A stretch of DNA of 64,000 bases from contig OZ240681.1 of the NCBI GenBank assembly GCA_965199165.1, positions 2,418,001 through 2,482,000 of the forward strand. The letters are read 5' to 3'. This document shows, piece by piece, positions 1 through 9,921 of the stretch. Both the position numbers and the translations under genes were made by a program. Each line of letters opens with the position of its first letter. Position 1 is the stretch's first letter. Under the pieces are notes generated by a model, which saw only the letters and a program-made list of their open reading frames with translations, did not search any database and was not told the origin of the DNA. This stretch comes from LMUY01 sp965199165. Lineage in GTDB: Bacteria; Pseudomonadota; Alphaproteobacteria; Acetobacterales; Acetobacteraceae.

Positions 1-449
1 TCCCGGCCGACAGCCGGGCGGACGCGGCGTTGGACCGTGCCTTCGCTGCGCTGGCGAACGGCGCCACGCCGAAGGCGCAGCGGCTGACGGTGCTGGGGCG
101 GACGTTGCGGGTCCCGTTGGCGGCGGACGGTGTGGCGCGGTTCGACTTCGCGGCGCTGTGCGGCCAGCCATTGGGGCCGGGCGACTACTTGGCGCTCGCG
201 ACCCACTTCCCGGCGCTGGTGGTCGACGCCATCCCGCGCCTGGGGCCGGAGAACTATGACCAGGCGCGGCGGTTCATCACCCTGGTGGATGCCTTGTATG
301 AGCACCGGGTGAAGCTGGTCGCCTCCGCCGACGCGATGCCGGACCAGCTGTATGAACGGGGCGAGGGCGCCAAGGCCTTCGAACGCACGGCCTCCCGCCT
401 GGAGGAGATGCAGTCCGAAGGTTGGATCGCACTGCCCCATCTGACCTGA
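1..449 (+). CDS. zapE: ZapE/AFG1-family ATPase, C-terminal part
   Basis: This is the C-terminal part of a gene whose start lies before the window; the frame is open from base 3. The visible sequence matches the end of the AFG1/ZapE P-loop ATPase family: a stretch like RFDFAALCGQPLGPGDYLAL, then the conserved NYDQARRFITLVDALYEHRV block, and a tail with a tyrosine-containing LYERGEGAKAFERTASRLEEM segment. In other bacteria ZapE is an ATPase linked to FtsZ-ring constriction; the mitochondrial homologue AFG1 handles respiratory-chain subunits. The Walker motifs would be upstream, outside the window. It sits about 100 bp before mdh, a frequent neighbour in alphaproteobacteria. The family call is secure; the role in this organism is inferred. 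Confidence 0.85.
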   Translation, partial: PADSRADAALDRAFAALANGATPKAQRLTVLGRTLRVPLAADGVARFDFAALCGQPLGPGDYLALATHFPALVVDAIPRLGPENYDQARRFITLVDALYEHRVKLVASADAMPDQLYERGEGAKAFERTASRLEEMQSEGWIALPHLT

Positions 450-553
450 TGGCGCGGCTTGCCCCTCCGGGATGGATGGGGTAGGCACGGCTGCCTTCCG
501 GACGGCCGGCCGCCCTGGCGGGTGGTCCAACGTGCTCTCCCGGAAGGATGCCC

Positions 554-1507
554 ATGGCTCGGAACAAGATCGCGCTGATCGGCGCTGGCAACATCGGCGG
601 CACGCTGGCCCACCTCGTCGGGCTGAAGGAATTGGGCGACGTGGCCCTGTTCGACGTGTTCGGCGGCGTGGCGGCCGGCAAGGCGCTGGACATCATGCAG
701 TCCGCCCCGGTCGACGGCTTCGACAGCCACATGGTCGGCAGCAGCGACTACAGCGCCATCGCCGGGTCGGACGTAGTGATCGTCACCGCCGGTTTCCCGC
801 GGCAGCCCGGCATGTCCCGCGACGACCTGGTGGCGAAGAACGCGGGCGTGATCGCCCAGGTGGCGGAGGGGATCAAGGCCCACTGCCCGGACGCTTTCGT
901 GATCGTCATCACCAACCCGCTGGACGCCATGGTCTGGGTGATGCAGCAGAAATCCGGCCTGCCTGCCAACAAGGTGGTGGGCATGGCGGGCGTGCTCGAC
1001 AGCTCCCGCTTCCGCCTGTTCCTGGCCCACGAGTTCGACGTCTCGGTCGAGGACGTCACCGCCTTCGTGCTGGGCGGCCACGGCGACACCATGGTGCCGC
1101 TGATCCGCTATTCCACGGTGGCGGGCATCCCGGTGCCGGACCTGGTGAAGATGGGCTGGACCACGCAGGACAAGATCGACGCGATCGTGGCGCGCACGGC
1201 CAATGGCGGCGGCGAGATCGTCAAGCTGCTGGAGAAGGGCAGCGCCTTCTACGCGCCGGCCGCCTCGGCCATCGCCATGGCGGAAAGCTACCTGAAGGAC
1301 AAGAAGCGCGTGCTGCCGTGCGCCGCGATGCTGACGGGCCAGTATGGGGTGAGCGACCTCTACGTGGGCGTTCCCGTGGTGATCGGCGCCGGCGGGGTGG
1401 AGCGGATCGTGGAGATCGCCCTGGATGCCGCCGAGCAGGCCGCCTTCGAGAAGAGCTGCGCTGCGGTGCGCGAACTGATCGACGCGTCGCAGAAGCTCGT
1501 GGGCTGA
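554..1507 (+). CDS. mdh: Malate dehydrogenase (NAD, LDH-like type)
   Basis: A 317-aa cytosolic enzyme that oxidises malate to oxaloacetate with NAD in the TCA cycle. The N-terminus has the Rossmann motif GAGNIGG (residues 10-16), with an Asp at the end of strand 2 (LFDV) that favours NAD. Catalytic-loop residues are seen as ITNPLDAMVW, and the active-site His lies in GGHGDT (about 174-179). Length fits the LDH-like malate dehydrogenases of alphaproteobacteria. Two in-frame ATGs are possible, at 548 and 554. The GGAAGG ribosome site ends directly against the first and is 6 bases before the second, so 554 (MARNKIALIG) is chosen. sucC follows after 4 bp, suggesting one transcript with the succinyl-CoA synthetase and oxoglutarate dehydrogenase genes. 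Confidence 0.97.
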   Translation: MARNKIALIGAGNIGGTLAHLVGLKELGDVALFDVFGGVAAGKALDIMQSAPVDGFDSHMVGSSDYSAIAGSDVVIVTAGFPRQPGMSRDDLVAKNAGVIAQVAEGIKAHCPDAFVIVITNPLDAMVWVMQQKSGLPANKVVGMAGVLDSSRFRLFLAHEFDVSVEDVTAFVLGGHGDTMVPLIRYSTVAGIPVPDLVKMGWTTQDKIDAIVARTANGGGEIVKLLEKGSAFYAPAASAIAMAESYLKDKKRVLPCAAMLTGQYGVSDLYVGVPVVIGAGGVERIVEIALDAAEQAAFEKSCAAVRELIDASQKLVG

Positions 1508-1511
1508 TCCC

Positions 1512-2708
1512 ATGAACATCCATGAATATCAGGGCAAGGAACTGCTCAAGGGCTATGGCGTGGCCGTGCTGGAGGGCCACGTCGCCTGGACGCCGGAGGA
1601 GGCAGAGGCCGCCGCCGCCAAGCTGCCCGGCCCGGTCTACGTGGTGAAGAGCCAGATCCATGCCGGTGGCCGCGGCGCCGGCAAGTTCGAGGGCGCGCCG
1701 GAAGGCAAGGGCGGCGTCCGGCTGGCGAAATCCCCGGCGGAGGCGAAGGAGTCGGCCGCGGCGATGCTGGGCCACACGCTGATCACCAAGCAGACCGGCC
1801 CGGCCGGCCGCAAGGTGCGCCGCGTCTACGTGGAGGCCGGCTGCGACATCAAGCGGGAGCTATACCTCTCCCTGCTGGTGGACCGCGCCACCTCCCGCAT
1901 CACCGTCATGGCGTCCACGGAGGGCGGCATGGAGATCGAGGAGGTCGCTGAGCACCACCCGGAGAAGATCCTGCGCGTCGCGATCGACCCGGCCTCCGGC
2001 ATCTCCGGCTTCCACACTCGGCGGCTCGCCTTCAGTCTGGGGCTGGAGGGCAAGCAGGTCGGCACCTTCGGCAAGTTCGTGGTGGCCATGTACAAGGCCT
2101 TCACCGCGCTGGACTGCGAGACGGTGGAGATCAACCCGCTGGTGGTGACCGGCACGGGCGACATCGTGGCGCTGGATGCCAAGGTCAGCTTCGACGACAA
2201 CGCCCTGTTCCGCCATCCGGAGCTGGAGAGGCTGCGCGACGAGGCGGAGGAGGACCCGAAGGAGCTGGAGGCCGCCAAGCACAGCCTCAACTACGTGGCG
2301 CTGGACGGGGTGATCGGCTGCATGGTGAACGGCGCCGGGCTGGCGATGGCCACCATGGACATCATCAAGCTGTATGGCTCCTCCCCGGCGAACTTCCTGG
2401 ACGTGGGCGGCGGCGCCACCAAGGACCGGGTGACCGCGGCATTCAAGATCATCCTGTCCGACCCCAACGTCGAGGGCATCCTGGTCAACATCTTCGGCGG
2501 CATCATGCGCTGCGACGTGATCGCGGAGGGGGTGGTGGCCGCGGCGCGGGAGGTCTCGCTCGGCGTACCGCTGGTGGTCCGCCTGGAGGGCACGAACGTG
2601 GCGCTCGGCAAGGAGATCATGGCCAAGTCCGGCCTGCCGATCATCTCCGCCGACAACCTGGCCGATGCCGCGGCCAAGGTGGTGCAGGCCGTGAAGGAAG
2701 CCGCATAA
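1512..2708 (+). CDS. sucC: Succinate-CoA ligase (ADP/GDP-forming), beta subunit
   Basis: The beta subunit (398 aa) of succinyl-CoA synthetase, which makes ATP or GTP from succinyl-CoA together with SucD. The start MNIHEYQGKELLKGYGV is the classic beginning of the family. An ATP-grasp fold spans about the first 240 residues, with the HAGGRGAGKF nucleotide-loop region near residue 50, followed by the C-terminal ligase domain with the GGGATKDRV and NIFGGIMRCD motifs. It is about ten residues longer than the E. coli protein, from small insertions. It starts 4 bp after mdh, and its TAA stop shares one base with the ATG of sucD, so the two subunits are translationally coupled. Confidence 0.97.
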   Translation: MNIHEYQGKELLKGYGVAVLEGHVAWTPEEAEAAAAKLPGPVYVVKSQIHAGGRGAGKFEGAPEGKGGVRLAKSPAEAKESAAAMLGHTLITKQTGPAGRKVRRVYVEAGCDIKRELYLSLLVDRATSRITVMASTEGGMEIEEVAEHHPEKILRVAIDPASGISGFHTRRLAFSLGLEGKQVGTFGKFVVAMYKAFTALDCETVEINPLVVTGTGDIVALDAKVSFDDNALFRHPELERLRDEAEEDPKELEAAKHSLNYVALDGVIGCMVNGAGLAMATMDIIKLYGSSPANFLDVGGGATKDRVTAAFKIILSDPNVEGILVNIFGGIMRCDVIAEGVVAAAREVSLGVPLVVRLEGTNVALGKEIMAKSGLPIISADNLADAAAKVVQAVKEAA

Positions 2709-3583
2709 TGGCCGTCCTGGTCGACGCCGACACCAAGGTCATCACCCAGGGGTTCACCGGCGCCCAGGGCACGTTCCACTCGGAACAGGCGATCGCCTAC
2801 GGCACCAAGGTCATGGGCGGGGTGACGCCGGGCAAGGGCGGCACCCTGCACCTGGACCTGCCGGTGTTCGACACGGTGTACGAGGCGGTGGAGAAGACCG
2901 GGGCCACCGCCACCGCGATCTACGTGCCGCCCCCGTTCGCGGCCGACGCGATCCTGGAGGCGATCGACGCGGAAATCCCGCTGATCGTGTGCATCACCGA
3001 GGGCATCCCGGTGCAGGACATGATCCGGGTGAAGCGGGCGTTGTCCGCATCGCGCAGCCGGCTGATCGGGCCGAACTGCCCGGGCGTGATCACGCCGGAG
3101 GCCTGCAAGATCGGCATCATGCCGGGCCACATCCATCGCCGCGGCAAGGTCGGCATCGTCAGCCGGTCCGGCACGTTGACGTACGAGGCGGTGGCGCAGA
3201 CCACCGCCGCCGGGTTGGGGCAGAGCAGCTGCGTGGGCATCGGCGGCGACCCGGTGAAGGGAACCGACTTCATCGAGGTGCTGGAGATGTTCCTGGCCGA
3301 CCCGGAGACCGAGAGCATCATCATGATCGGCGAGATCGGCGGCGCCAGCGAGATCGACGCGGCCGAGTTCCTGGCGCGCGAGAAGAGCGGCAAGCCGGTG
3401 GTCGGCTTCATCGCCGGCTCGACCGCGCCGCCCGGGCGGCGCATGGGCCATGCCGGCGCCGTGATCAGCGGCGGGCGCGACACGGCGGCCGCGAAGTTCG
3501 AGGCGATGCGGATGGCCGGGATCCACATCTCGGACAGCCCATCCGCGCTGGGCAGCACGATGGTGAAGGCACTCGGGGGCTGA
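2708..3583 (+). CDS. sucD: Succinate-CoA ligase, alpha subunit
   Basis: The alpha subunit (291 aa), which binds CoA and carries the phosphohistidine. The CoA-binding Rossmann part includes GFTGAQGTFHSEQAI (about 15-29). The active-site His is near 248 in RRMGHAGAVISGG. The conserved GPNCPGVITP block lies at about 121-130. The start overlaps the sucC stop as TAATG. Together with SucC it forms the substrate-level phosphorylation step of the TCA cycle. The gene is followed by a small membrane-peptide gene rather than directly by sucA. Confidence 0.97.
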   Translation: MAVLVDADTKVITQGFTGAQGTFHSEQAIAYGTKVMGGVTPGKGGTLHLDLPVFDTVYEAVEKTGATATAIYVPPPFAADAILEAIDAEIPLIVCITEGIPVQDMIRVKRALSASRSRLIGPNCPGVITPEACKIGIMPGHIHRRGKVGIVSRSGTLTYEAVAQTTAAGLGQSSCVGIGGDPVKGTDFIEVLEMFLADPETESIIMIGEIGGASEIDAAEFLAREKSGKPVVGFIAGSTAPPGRRMGHAGAVISGGRDTAAAKFEAMRMAGIHISDSPSALGSTMVKALGG

Positions 3584-3604
3584 CGATTTCACCCCGAAGG
3601 TGCG

Positions 3605-3823
3605 ATGATGCCGCTGACGTCCGATCAGGAAGCCCTGGAGTTCGAATTGCGGGTGGCGCAGATGAAGGCAGACATCGACCTCAAGCAAGCCCATGCCCTG
3701 AAGAGCAAGCAGGATTGGCGCCTGGATCCACAACGGGTGCTGATCGGATGGGCGATCGCGGTCGCAGCCGTGGTCGGCACCGTGAGCGGGGCGCTTGGCT
3801 ACCTGATTGGACGAAGCCAGTAG
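3605..3823 (+). CDS. Small single-pass membrane protein, unknown function
   Basis: A 72-aa protein that I cannot assign to a family. The first ~45 residues are charged and probably helical (FELRVAQMKADIDLKQ), followed by one hydrophobic segment at about 46-67 (GWAIAVAAVVGTVSGALGYL) and a short basic tail, IGRSQ. This looks like a tail-anchored peptide with its soluble part in the cytoplasm. There are two adjacent ATGs, at 3605 and 3608; an AAGG lies a few bases before the first. It sits 21 bp after sucD and 88 bp before sucA, in the same direction, so it is probably co-transcribed with the TCA genes. Its shape recalls the other small coiled-coil/TM gene at 18.8 kb, but the sequences do not clearly match. 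Confidence 0.7.
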   Translation: MMPLTSDQEALEFELRVAQMKADIDLKQAHALKSKQDWRLDPQRVLIGWAIAVAAVVGTVSGALGYLIGRSQ

Positions 3824-3911
3824 CATCGCAGGCCTGCCATGCGCGAGGTGTCGCATGACAGGCAGATGGCCCATCTAGAAGCGCAGCCGACTGTGGAAGG
3901 ACGAACGTAAA

Positions 3912-6800
3912 GTGGCAGGCGTCGACATCTTCGCAACGGCGTTCAACGGCGCCAACGCGGCCTTCATCGCGGACCTCTACGCCCGGTGGGTCGAACGGCC
4001 GGATAGCGTCGACCCGAGCTTCGCCGAGCTGTTCGCCGCGCTGAACGACGAGGCGCGGTCGGTGCTGACCGATGCGACCGGGGCGTCCTGGGCGCCGCGA
4101 CGGTTCCAGATCGACGAGCCCGAGCCGGCCAAGCCGGCCGCCAAGCCCGGCAAGGCGGACGCGAAGGCGCCGGCCGCGCCAGGACTGTCCGCCGACCAGG
4201 TCCGTGCGGCGACGCTCGACAGCCTGCGAGCGCTGATGATGATCCGCGTCTACCGGGTGCGCGGCCATCTGGAGGCCAAGCTGGACCCGCTGGGCCTGAC
4301 GGTGCCCAAGCCGCATCCGGAACTGGACCCGGCGACCTACGGCTTCGCCGCGGCGGACATGGACCGTCCGATCTTCATCGACAACGTGCTGGGCCGGGAG
4401 ACGGCCACGCCGCGCGAGATCCTCGCCGTGCTGCGCGAGACGTATTGCGGCCCGATCGGCGTCGAGTACATGCACATCCAGGACCCGGAGCAGAAGGACT
4501 GGCTGCAGAAGCGCATCGAGGGTGCGCCGTGGTCGACCCTCATCGACGCCGACGCCAAGAAGACGCTGCTGCGCCAGCTGACCGAGGCCGAGGGCTTCGA
4601 AGCGTTCTGCCAGAAGCGCTACGTCGGCACCAAGCGCTTCGGGCTGGAGGGTGGCGAGGTCACCATCCCGGCGCTGCACGCCATGATCGAGACCGCGGCC
4701 AAGGCCGGCGTCCACGAGGTGGCAATTGGCATGCCGCATCGCGGCCGGCTCAACACGCTGGTCAACGTGGTGCGCAAGCCGTTCACCGCCCTGTTCAGCG
4801 AGTTCGGCGGCGCCAGCCCCAAGCCGGACGACGTGCAGGGCTCGGGCGACGTGAAGTACCACCTGGGCACCAGCACGGACATCGAGGCGGCGGGCCACTC
4901 CGTCCACATCTCCCTGCAGCCGAACCCCTCCCACCTCGAAGCCGTCGACCCGGTCGTCGTCGGCAAGGTGCGGGCGCGGCAGGATGCGGCGGGCGACACC
5001 AAGGCCCGCCGCAGCGTGATGGGTATCCTGATGCACGGGGACGCGGCGTTTGCCGGGCAAGGGCTGGTGTACGAGACGCTGGCGATGAGCAAGCTGATCG
5101 GCTACCGCACCGGCGGCACCATCCACCTGGTGGTGAACAACCAGATCGGCTTCACCACCGTGCCCGCCCACGCCTATTCCGGCCTGTATTGCACCGACGT
5201 CGCGAAGTCCGTGCAGGCGCCGATCCTGCACGTGAACGGCGACAACCCGGAGGCGGTGCTGTTCTGCTCCCGCCTGGCGGCGGAGTTCCGGGATCAGTTC
5301 GCGACCGATTTCGTGCTGGACATCGTCTGCTATCGCCGCCACGGCCACAACGAGACGGACGAGCCGGCCTTCACCCAGCCGATCATGTACCGCGCGATCC
5401 GCGACATGAAGACGACCCGCACCTTGTATGCCGAGAAGCTGGCACGCGAGGGCCTCGTCCCCGAGGCCGAGGCCAAGGCGATGTGGGAGGAGTTCGCCGC
5501 CACGTTGGAGGACAGCTACAAGGCGGCGCAGAGCTATAAGCCGAACAAGGCGGACTGGCTGGAAGGCCGCTGGAGCGGGCTGAAGCAGGCGGACCAGGAG
5601 GACGAGCAGTCGGAGGACGCGACGGCGCTGACCGACGCGGCCGCGGCGCAGATCGGCAAGGCGCTGAGCAGCGTGCCGGACGGCTTCGACGCCAATCCGA
5701 AGATCGTCCGCCAGCTCGAAGCCAAGCGGGCGGCGTTCGACAAGGGTGAAGGCATCGACTGGGCCACCGGCGAGGCGATGGCGTTCGGCGGGCTGCTGCT
5801 GGACGGCAACCGCGTCCGCCTGTCGGGCGAGGACTGCCAGCGTGGCACCTTCAGCCAGCGCCATGCGGTGCTGGTGGACCAGACCAACGCCAACGAGTAC
5901 GTGCCGCTCAACAACATCGCCGAGGGTCAGGCGAAGATCGACATCTTCAACTCCCTGCTGTCCGAGCAGGGCGTGCTGGGCTTCGAATACGGCTACACCC
6001 TGGCGGACCCCACGGTCCTGGTGCTGTGGGAGGCTCAGTTCGGCGACTTCGCCAACGGCGCGCAGGTCATCATCGACCAGTTCCTCGCCAGCGGCGAGAC
6101 GAAGTGGCTGCGCATGTCCGGCCTGACGCTGCTGCTGCCGCATGGCTACGAGGGGCAGGGGCCGGAGCATTCCTCCGCCCGGCTGGAACGCTACCTGCAG
6201 CTCTGCGCCGAGCGGAACATGACGGTGGCGAACCTGACCACGCCCGCGAACTACTTCCACGCGCTGCGCCGCCAGCTGAAGCGGAACTTCCGCAAGCCGC
6301 TGGTGATCATGACGCCGAAGAGCCTGTTGCGGCACAAGCTGGCGGTATCCAGCCTGGCCGACTTCACCGGCGACAGCCACTTCCAGCACGTCATCCCGGA
6401 AATCGACGGGATCGGGCCGTCGGAGGCAGTCAAGCGCGTCGTCATCTGCTCGGGCAAGGTGTATTACGACCTGCTGGCGGAGCGGCGCGACAAGGGCGTG
6501 GGGGACGTGGCGCTGGTGCGGCTGGAGCAGATCTACCCGTTCCCGACCAAGTCGCTGGCCATCGTGCTGTCGGCCTACCCGAAGGCGGAGGTCGTCTGGT
6601 GCCAGGAGGAGCCTGAGAACATGGGCGCCTGGAGCTTCGTCGACCGCAAGATCGAGCAGACGCTGGTCGGGATGGGGCATGGCTGCACCCGGCCGCGCTA
6701 TGTCGGGCGGAACGCCGCCGCCAGCCCGGCCACCGGCCTGGCGAAGGTGCATGCGGCACAGCAGGCCGCGCTGGTGGCCCGCGCGCTCGCATTGGATTGA
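3912..6800 (+). CDS. sucA: 2-oxoglutarate dehydrogenase E1 component
   Basis: A thiamine-diphosphate-dependent decarboxylase (962 aa) that starts the oxoglutarate dehydrogenase reaction and passes the succinyl group to SucB. The GTG start at 3912 follows a GGAAGGA site (about 3896) and gives MAGVDIFATAFNGAN, typical of the alphaproteobacterial protein. An N-terminal E2-binding helix comes first, then a low-complexity Pro/Ala/Lys linker at about 75-95. The ThDP region includes MPHRGRLNTLVNV, SGDVKYHLG (about residue 312) and GHNETDEPAFTQP (about 477-489). The C-terminal transketolase-like domain carries FSQRHAVL and HGYEGQGPEHSSARLER. Length is normal for the family. sucB follows 22 bp downstream. 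Confidence 0.97.
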   Translation: MAGVDIFATAFNGANAAFIADLYARWVERPDSVDPSFAELFAALNDEARSVLTDATGASWAPRRFQIDEPEPAKPAAKPGKADAKAPAAPGLSADQVRAATLDSLRALMMIRVYRVRGHLEAKLDPLGLTVPKPHPELDPATYGFAAADMDRPIFIDNVLGRETATPREILAVLRETYCGPIGVEYMHIQDPEQKDWLQKRIEGAPWSTLIDADAKKTLLRQLTEAEGFEAFCQKRYVGTKRFGLEGGEVTIPALHAMIETAAKAGVHEVAIGMPHRGRLNTLVNVVRKPFTALFSEFGGASPKPDDVQGSGDVKYHLGTSTDIEAAGHSVHISLQPNPSHLEAVDPVVVGKVRARQDAAGDTKARRSVMGILMHGDAAFAGQGLVYETLAMSKLIGYRTGGTIHLVVNNQIGFTTVPAHAYSGLYCTDVAKSVQAPILHVNGDNPEAVLFCSRLAAEFRDQFATDFVLDIVCYRRHGHNETDEPAFTQPIMYRAIRDMKTTRTLYAEKLAREGLVPEAEAKAMWEEFAATLEDSYKAAQSYKPNKADWLEGRWSGLKQADQEDEQSEDATALTDAAAAQIGKALSSVPDGFDANPKIVRQLEAKRAAFDKGEGIDWATGEAMAFGGLLLDGNRVRLSGEDCQRGTFSQRHAVLVDQTNANEYVPLNNIAEGQAKIDIFNSLLSEQGVLGFEYGYTLADPTVLVLWEAQFGDFANGAQVIIDQFLASGETKWLRMSGLTLLLPHGYEGQGPEHSSARLERYLQLCAERNMTVANLTTPANYFHALRRQLKRNFRKPLVIMTPKSLLRHKLAVSSLADFTGDSHFQHVIPEIDGIGPSEAVKRVVICSGKVYYDLLAERRDKGVGDVALVRLEQIYPFPTKSLAIVLSAYPKAEVVWCQEEPENMGAWSFVDRKIEQTLVGMGHGCTRPRYVGRNAAASPATGLAKVHAAQQAALVARALALD

Positions 6801-6822
6801 GACGAGAGGACCAGGAATCGTT

Positions 6823-8085
<1,263 letters not shown>

Positions 8086-8106
8086 CCGCCGCGACTGCCT
8101 GAAAAG

Positions 8107-8218
8107 CCCTCTCCCTCCGGGAGAGGGTTGGGTGAGGGTGCCGAGCACCCATCTCCCTGACCTACCACACAGTCCGAGCGACCCTCACCCCGGCCCTCTC
8201 CCAGAGGGAGGGGCGAAG
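8107..8218. repeat. Paired CCCTCTCCC/GGTGAGGGT palindromic repeat (family A)
   Basis: Between sucB and lpdA. The left unit at 8107-8127 is a hairpin with arms CCCTCTCC and GGAGAGGG around a 5-base loop, followed by GGTTGGGTGAGGGTG. The right part (8181-8218) carries the inverted complement, ACCCTCACCCCGGCCCTCTC, then AGAGGGAGGGG. The whole can fold as a long stem or as two small hairpins, as in REP-type paired palindromes. Related units occur at 23,675, 49,531 and 56,039, so this is a dispersed family. It could also attenuate or stabilise the suc transcript before lpdA. Confidence 0.8.
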
Positions 8219-8243
8219 GTCCCGCAGGGTTGCAGGAGACACC

Positions 8244-9635
8244 ATGAGCGAGTCCTTCGACGTCATCATCATCGGCGCGGGTCCAGGCGGCTATGTCTGT
8301 GCCTTGCGGGCCGCGCAACTGGGGCTGAAGGTCGGCTGCGTCGAGAAGCGGGCCACGCTCGGCGGCACCTGCCTCAACATCGGCTGCATCCCGTCCAAGG
8401 CGCTGCTGCAATCCTCCGAGAATTTCGAGGAGGCGTCGCACGGCTTCAAGGACCACGGCGTGATCGTGGAAAGCGTGAAGCTCGACCTCGCGCGCATGCA
8501 GGCCCGCAAGGGCGAGGTGGTGAGCGCGAACGTCAAGGGCGTGGAGTTCCTGTTCAAGAAGAACAAGGTGACGTGGCTGAAGGGCGAGGGCCGCATCGCC
8601 GGCCCGGGCAAAGTGACGGTGGATGGCGCGGAGTACGAAACCAAGTCCATCGTGATCGCCAGCGGCAGCGAGAGCATCCCGCTGCCCGGTGTCGAAGTGG
8701 ACGAGAAGACGGTCGTCACCTCGACCGGCGGCCTGGAGCTGGACCGGGTGCCCGGCCACCTGGTGGTGATCGGCGGCGGCTATATCGGGCTGGAGCTCGG
8801 CAGCGTGTGGCGCCGGCTCGGCGCCGAAGTCACGGTGGTGGAGTTCCTGGACCGCCTGGTGCCCGGCATGGACACCGAAGTCGGCAAGACGTTCGAGCGT
8901 GTGCTGGGCAAGCAGGGCGTCAAGTTCCGCCTGAAGACCAAGGTGACCGGGGCGGAGAAGACCGCAACCGGGGTGAAGCTGACGCTGGAGCCTGCGGCCG
9001 GAGGCGCTGCCGAGGCGCTGGACGCCGATGTGGTGCTGGTCGCGATCGGGCGGCGCCCGTTCTACGAGGGGCTTGGCCTGGAGGCGGCCGGCGTGGCGCT
9101 GGACGACCGCAAGCGGGTGAAGGTGGACGCGCATTACGCCACCAACGTGCCCGGCATCTACGCCATCGGCGACGTGATCGCCGGGCCGATGCTGGCGCAC
9201 AAGGCGGAGGAGGAGGGCGTCGCCCTGGCCGAGCGGCTGGCCGGGCAGGCGGGGCACGTGAACTACGCCGTGATCCCCGGCGTGGTCTACACCTGGCCGG
9301 AAGTCGCTTCCATCGGCGCGACGGAAGAGATGCTGAAGGCGGAGGGCCGCGCCTACAAGGTCGGCAAGTTCCCCTTCACCGCCAACGGCCGGGCGCGGGC
9401 GATGGGCAGCACGGACGGCTTCGTCAAGATCCTGGCGGACAAGGCGACGGACGAGATCCTCGGCGCCCACATCATCGGGCCGGACGCGGGCACGCTGATC
9501 GCCGAGATCGCCACCGCCATGGAGTTCGGCGCCAGCAGCGAGGACGTTGCCCGCACCTGCCACGCCCACCCCAGCCTGAACGAGGCCGTGAAGGAAGCGG
9601 CGTTGGCGGTCGAGGGCCGGGCGCTGCACATCTGA
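8244..9635 (+). CDS. lpdA: Dihydrolipoyl dehydrogenase (E3)
   Basis: A flavoprotein (463 aa) that reoxidises dihydrolipoyl groups of the E2 cores with NAD. The FAD-binding motif IIGAGPGGYVCA (9-20) is followed by the redox disulfide in GGTCLNIGCIPSKALL (Cys43 and Cys48). The NAD-binding motif IGGGYIGLELG lies near 175-185. The C-terminal interface domain ends with the catalytic His442 in HAHPSLNEA. An AGGAGA site lies 5 bases before the ATG. Its place behind sucAB suggests it serves oxoglutarate dehydrogenase, although E3 is commonly shared with pyruvate dehydrogenase. Confidence 0.97.
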   Translation: MSESFDVIIIGAGPGGYVCALRAAQLGLKVGCVEKRATLGGTCLNIGCIPSKALLQSSENFEEASHGFKDHGVIVESVKLDLARMQARKGEVVSANVKGVEFLFKKNKVTWLKGEGRIAGPGKVTVDGAEYETKSIVIASGSESIPLPGVEVDEKTVVTSTGGLELDRVPGHLVVIGGGYIGLELGSVWRRLGAEVTVVEFLDRLVPGMDTEVGKTFERVLGKQGVKFRLKTKVTGAEKTATGVKLTLEPAAGGAAEALDADVVLVAIGRRPFYEGLGLEAAGVALDDRKRVKVDAHYATNVPGIYAIGDVIAGPMLAHKAEEEGVALAERLAGQAGHVNYAVIPGVVYTWPEVASIGATEEMLKAEGRAYKVGKFPFTANGRARAMGSTDGFVKILADKATDEILGAHIIGPDAGTLIAEIATAMEFGASSEDVARTCHAHPSLNEAVKEAALAVEGRALHI

Positions 9636-9650
9636 CGTTCGGAGACAACC

Positions 9651-9911
9651 ATGTCGAGTGAAGAGCACCATCGCGAGGCCGCCCTGGAGACCGCCCGGTC
9701 CGAGCTCGACCGCGCCCATCGCGGCGTGTTGGCCATGGATGCCTCGGAGGTCCGCCGTGGCCTCGAGCTCGCCTTGGCAGCGCTGAGCGAGTCCGCAGAC
9801 GGGTTCGCGGAAAGCGCCGGTAAACTGTCACGGGCGCTCGTGGACCTGGACGCCGGGGCGCTGACCGAGATGGACGCGTTGATCGAGGACGTGCGACGGT
9901 CGCTGGCCTGA
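9651..9911 (+). CDS. Small Ala/Glu-rich helical protein, unknown
   Basis: An 86-aa acidic protein with no family that I recognise. It is rich in Ala, Glu, Leu and Ser and should be almost wholly helical (for example HREAALETARSELDRAHRGV), with no signal peptide, membrane segment or cysteines. A GGAGA site lies 5 bases before the ATG, and the gene starts 15 bp after lpdA, so it is probably the last gene of the suc-lpd transcript. It ends 10 bp from the convergent LacI-family gene. A protein-binding or structural role is possible, but nothing in the sequence says so. Confidence 0.65.
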   Translation: MSSEEHHREAALETARSELDRAHRGVLAMDASEVRRGLELALAALSESADGFAESAGKLSRALVDLDAGALTEMDALIEDVRRSLA

Positions 9912-9921
9912 CCGGCGGCAG

